Source: JBFIHZ01 sp041601535 (GTDB lineage: Bacteria; Pseudomonadota; Gammaproteobacteria; Xanthomonadales; SZUA-36). From it: 16,924 bases of DNA. The stretch lies in NCBI GenBank assembly GCA_041601535.1, contig JBFIHZ010000050.1:1-16924 (forward strand), given 5' to 3'. Below the pieces are notes generated by a model. The model searched no databases, was not told where the DNA came from, and saw nothing but the letters and a program-made list of their open reading frames with translations. Made by a program: the position numbers and the translations under genes. This document shows, in pieces, positions 14,293 through 16,924 of the stretch (position 1 is its first letter; every line of letters begins with the position of its first letter).

Positions 14293-16155
14293 TCAGGCGG
14301 GCGTACGCAGGCGCCGGTAAAACGATGCCGCGCGCTCGTCCAGCGCCTCATCTGCCTGGCGCAGCAGCGACAGCGTGGGCACCACCACCAGCGGCCAGCA
14401 GGTAGCGATATACAGATACACCGTGTCGCCCAGCAAGCCATGGCGGCGGCTCAGCCACCAGACAGTGCCGCTGAGCGCCCAACCGCCGAGCACGCCCCAG
14501 GCAGCCGCCGTGGGCTTGGTGGCACCCGCCAGCAAGCCATAAGCGCCGGTCAGCAGAACCGGTGCCAGCAGCGCGTAAACCAACGCGCCATCCCGCCACG
14601 GCGTGGCGGAGGCCCGATTGCCGCCATATACCCCGGCGTACAGACCCGCCAGGGCCAGCAGGCCGAGTACCACCAGGAAAACCGCCGTGGCCCGTAGCCG
14701 GCAGAAAGCCGGCCACCATGCCGCCAGCCGCGGCCCGGCAGGTTGCATGAACAGGGACACATTGGGAATCACCACCAGCGGCAGCAGCGTGGTGATATAG
14801 GCGGTGACATCCAGGCCCAGCTGCCACACCAGCTTGTTCAGCAACCAGGCCAGCAAGCCCAGCCCGTAGCCTGTGGCTATGCCCCAGAATACCGCCGCTT
14901 CGGTGGTGGCCCGCACATAGAATATATTGCCGATGGCAATGGCCGGCGGCACCACCATGGCATAGCCGAGCAATAACCACTGCAGCACCGAGGCAGTGCC
15001 CAGTACGTAGCCGCAGTAACAGGCTATTAATGCCGCCAGGGCGCCATAGGCTACTGAGGTAATGCGGTAGGCGCGCAGCTTGCGGGTATGTGTGAAATGT
15101 TTGGAGGCGGGTATCCAGTCATTCACCACCATGGTTGAACTGGCCAGCAACACTGGCCCGCCAGAGGAGATCAGCGCTGCCAGCACCGCCGCAATGGCAA
15201 TGCCGCCAAGCAGCGGCCCGCTGTCCATGGCGATGCGCGTGACGCTGTTGTAGCCGGCGATGCCGGCGTCCGCGCCATATTTTGCCAGGGCTTCAACCCC
15301 GATGAATGCCGCCAGGAAACTCATCAGCGCCGCCAGCAATCCGGCCAGCAGGAAAGCAGGGATCAACACCCGTTCGCTGCGCGCGGAACTGGAAAAGTTC
15401 ACGTATACCGAGGTGGCCGGGGTGTGAATGGTGGCGGAAAAAAACATCGCAATGATCGGCAGCCAGCCCAGGCCCACCATGCTCCACCACGCATCAAGGT
15501 CCTTGCCGCTTGCCAGCAGCGCGCTGTCCGCCCTGGCCATGACTCCGCTCACGCCCCCCATCTGCTGCGCACCCACCCAGGCCACCAGCCCGAGGCCGCA
15601 GGTGATCACACCACAATGGATGATGTTGGTGAACGAGGTGCCTTTCAGGCCGGATACCGCGGTGGCCATGATGATGACTACCGAGCCCATGATTATGCCG
15701 GCCACCAGTTCGATGCCCAGCACATTGCTGATGATTACGCCGATCAGCAATGGCTCAATAATATTGACGACAAAATACTCGCTCTGCACGCACAGGCTGG
15801 TCAGCCAGCCGCAACGGCTGGTGCCGTAACGTTGCTCGAACAATTCGCCGATGGTGGTGAGTTTCAGACGGCGGTACGGGCGGGTGAATACCAGCCCCAC
15901 CAGCGCCAGGGCGAGGAAGGTATTGATGCCATACCACAGGTTCCAGATGCCAGTGTTCATCACCGCACCAGCCACGCCGTAAGTGCCTACTCCACCGATA
16001 CGCGTGCCGGCCACCCCGGCGGCGATCATCACCACCCCCATGCCGCCGCCCGCGGTTGCCCAGGCAGCAGCGCTGGGCAGGTGACGATTGAACAACACCC
16101 CCAGCAGCGGCACCAGCGCGAGGTAACCAAGTATCGTCCATGTCGCCGCATTCAT
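14293..16155 (-). CDS. Sodium:solute symporter (SSS family)
   Basis: The 620-residue inner-membrane protein has the sodium:solute symporter fold: an early broken helix (WATAGGGMGVVMIAAGVAGTR, residues 32-52), many transmembrane segments, and the conserved block ISSGGPVLLASSTMVVNDW (329-347) whose Ser/Thr residues (339-341) lie where the second sodium site is formed. It should import a small solute with sodium. It is longer than typical 480-550-residue members; residues about 485-600 add further transmembrane segments, including a soluble tail RQADEALDERAASFYRRL. GAGGG lies 8 nt before ATG 16155. It is divergent from the TonB-dependent receptor, suggesting the two take up the same compound across the two membranes. 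The substrate is unknown. Confidence 0.92.
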   Translation of the reverse strand: MNAATWTILGYLALVPLLGVLFNRHLPSAAAWATAGGGMGVVMIAAGVAGTRIGGVGTYGVAGAVMNTGIWNLWYGINTFLALALVGLVFTRPYRRLKLTTIGELFEQRYGTSRCGWLTSLCVQSEYFVVNIIEPLLIGVIISNVLGIELVAGIIMGSVVIIMATAVSGLKGTSFTNIIHCGVITCGLGLVAWVGAQQMGGVSGVMARADSALLASGKDLDAWWSMVGLGWLPIIAMFFSATIHTPATSVYVNFSSSARSERVLIPAFLLAGLLAALMSFLAAFIGVEALAKYGADAGIAGYNSVTRIAMDSGPLLGGIAIAAVLAALISSGGPVLLASSTMVVNDWIPASKHFTHTRKLRAYRITSVAYGALAALIACYCGYVLGTASVLQWLLLGYAMVVPPAIAIGNIFYVRATTEAAVFWGIATGYGLGLLAWLLNKLVWQLGLDVTAYITTLLPLVVIPNVSLFMQPAGPRLAAWWPAFCRLRATAVFLVVLGLLALAGLYAGVYGGNRASATPWRDGALVYALLAPVLLTGAYGLLAGATKPTAAAWGVLGGWALSGTVWWLSRRHGLLGDTVYLYIATCWPLVVVPTLSLLRQADEALDERAASFYRRLRTPA

Positions 16156-16543
16156 CTGTGGTTCCCTCGCATCATTTCGGGCCGAAAAGGCCGTATCCGC
16201 TGCGGGTGGGGCAAAAATCAGCCCGTCAGGCCGCTGCAGCCGGAGTGAACCCGGAGTTTGATTCTACCGCCAAGGCGGTCTGGTACAAGCGCTGGCGGTG
16301 TGGGCATTTTAGTGAGCCTGCGCACAGTTAATGCGTTGATTTATAGGCCTTAGTCAACATTTTGCCGGCCAAAAACCACCGGCATTGGTGCCTTATGCGC
16401 ACCGTCTTTAAAGTTTTTGGCACCTTCCGCGCCGAGGGTGGCGGGTGATAGTCTCAAGCCGTGGGAACTCCGGTTCTGGAGAAAGGCATCGCTCCCTGGG
16501 AAATGCCTGCGGTCTAAACACATCACAGAGAGATTCAAAGCTC
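16156..16543. other. Divergent intergenic region between symporter and TonB receptor
   Basis: This 388-bp gap has no supported gene. It holds a GTTGA...TCAAC dyad (16335-16358), a 9-bp inverted repeat GCCAAAAAC (16368-16376) / GTTTTTGGC (16413-16421), and hairpins CTCCG/TGGAG (16468-16481) and AGGCAT/ATGCCT (16484-16508) shortly before the receptor start. It probably holds both divergent promoters and a structured receptor leader. TTGACT on the minus strand at 16357-16352 is a possible -35 for the symporter, without a convincing -10. Confidence 0.5.
16335..16358. promoter_or_regulatory. Candidate operator dyad in the symporter/receptor gap
   Basis: GTTGA (16335-16339) and TCAAC (16354-16358) are inverted arms in a 24-bp element with an AT-rich half and an AGGCCT core that is one base off centre. 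It lies about midway between the divergent starts, a position suited to a shared regulator. No regulator gene is in the window. Confidence 0.25.
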
Positions 16544-16924
16544 ATGAATACTACTTACAGCAAGATTCTGGCTTACGCAGCTGTGCTGGGCATATCAGCC
16601 CCCGGCCTGCAGGCACAGCCAACCGAAGCCGATGAACTGGCTTTGGAAGAAGTCATTGTCACCGCCAGCAAGCGCGAGGAGCGTTTGATTGATGTGCCTA
16701 TGGCCATCGCCACCATGAGTGGCCTGGAACTGAAAACCCGCGGCATCGATTCCATCCAGGATCTGTCATTTGCCGTTCCCGGCCTGACCATGCGCGAAGA
16801 CGGCCCAGGCAGCTACCAGGTGTTTCTGCGCGGCATCGCCAACCCACATGGCGGCGGCGCACTGGTGAGCATTTACCAGGATGAAATCCCGATGGTGCTG
16901 ACCGGCTATGACGTGCTGCCCACC
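16544..16924 (+). CDS. TonB-dependent receptor, N-terminal part (cut by window end)
   Basis: Only the first 127 codons are present; the frame is open at the window edge. The product starts with a signal peptide (residues 1-24, cleavage LQA-QPT). A TonB-box-like EEVIVTASKREERLIDVP follows (35-52), then the plug domain (IQDLSFAVPGLTMRED, FLRGIAN, SIYQDEIPM). This pattern is typical of TonB-dependent receptors of marine gammaproteobacteria and sphingomonads that import diverse organic compounds as well as iron complexes. A GAGAGA sequence lies about 10 nt before ATG. The divergent symporter suggests a paired outer- and inner-membrane uptake route. The ligand cannot be inferred from the plug. Confidence 0.93.
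   Translation, partial: MNTTYSKILAYAAVLGISAPGLQAQPTEADELALEEVIVTASKREERLIDVPMAIATMSGLELKTRGIDSIQDLSFAVPGLTMREDGPGSYQVFLRGIANPHGGGALVSIYQDEIPMVLTGYDVLPT

Noticed and set aside
15424..16248. 274-codon plus-strand ORF opposite the symporter
   Set aside because: It is antisense to a clear SSS symporter and rich in His, Gln and Gly, as expected of the complement of membrane-protein codons.
16430..16530. Known riboswitch before the TonB receptor
   Set aside because: GGGAA and CTGGAG pieces recall cobalamin and glycine elements, but the rest of each consensus is missing.

Overview
The window reads as chromosomal DNA of a GC-rich Gram-negative bacterium, most likely an aerobic, probably marine gammaproteobacterium. 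This is inferred from a TonB-dependent receptor, several signal peptides with Ala-X-Ala cleavage sites, Shine-Dalgarno starts and high-GC codon use. I see no rRNA, tRNA, transposase, integrase or CRISPR array. Genus-level placement is not possible from sequence alone.

Layout. On the left (20-2198) a minus-strand group encodes a secreted protein with a GGDPT-repeat linker, a MOSC-domain molybdenum protein, and a previously uncalled 41-codon ORF whose stop overlaps the MOSC start by 4 nt. A plus-strand pair follows (about 2393-5145): a 12-helix MFS transporter and an amidase-signature hydrolase coupled through an ATGA overlap. Only 9 bp separate it from a convergent minus-strand run of five genes (5155-11676). 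In transcription order these are a secreted beta-helix protein, a putidaredoxin-type ferredoxin, a PepSY-TM membrane protein, a small two-cysteine exported protein and a 1089-residue propeller-amidohydrolase. Divergent from this run are a secreted P1-family (NylC/DmpA-like) autoprocessing peptidase and a PPOX-type flavoprotein (12015-14223). A convergent SSS-family sodium symporter (14293-16155) and a divergent TonB-dependent receptor, cut by the window end (16544-16924), complete the window.

How the parts may work together. Four hydrolases or redox enzymes sit among three transporters of different classes: outer-membrane TonB receptor, inner-membrane SSS symporter and MFS carrier. The amidase shares the GNDAAGS catalytic block remembered from the cyclic-oligoamide hydrolase NylA. 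The P1 peptidase keeps the NylC Lys/Asn/Thr/Asp-Gly-Asp constellation at nearly identical spacing. The simplest reading is an accessory catabolic locus for uptake and cleavage of an amide-bonded compound such as a cyclic or modified peptide, with attached redox functions. The substrate is inference only.

The most unusual non-coding signal is a densely folded stretch at 13450-13548 before the flavoprotein gene, which itself lacks a visible ribosome-binding site. A second structured leader precedes the TonB receptor.
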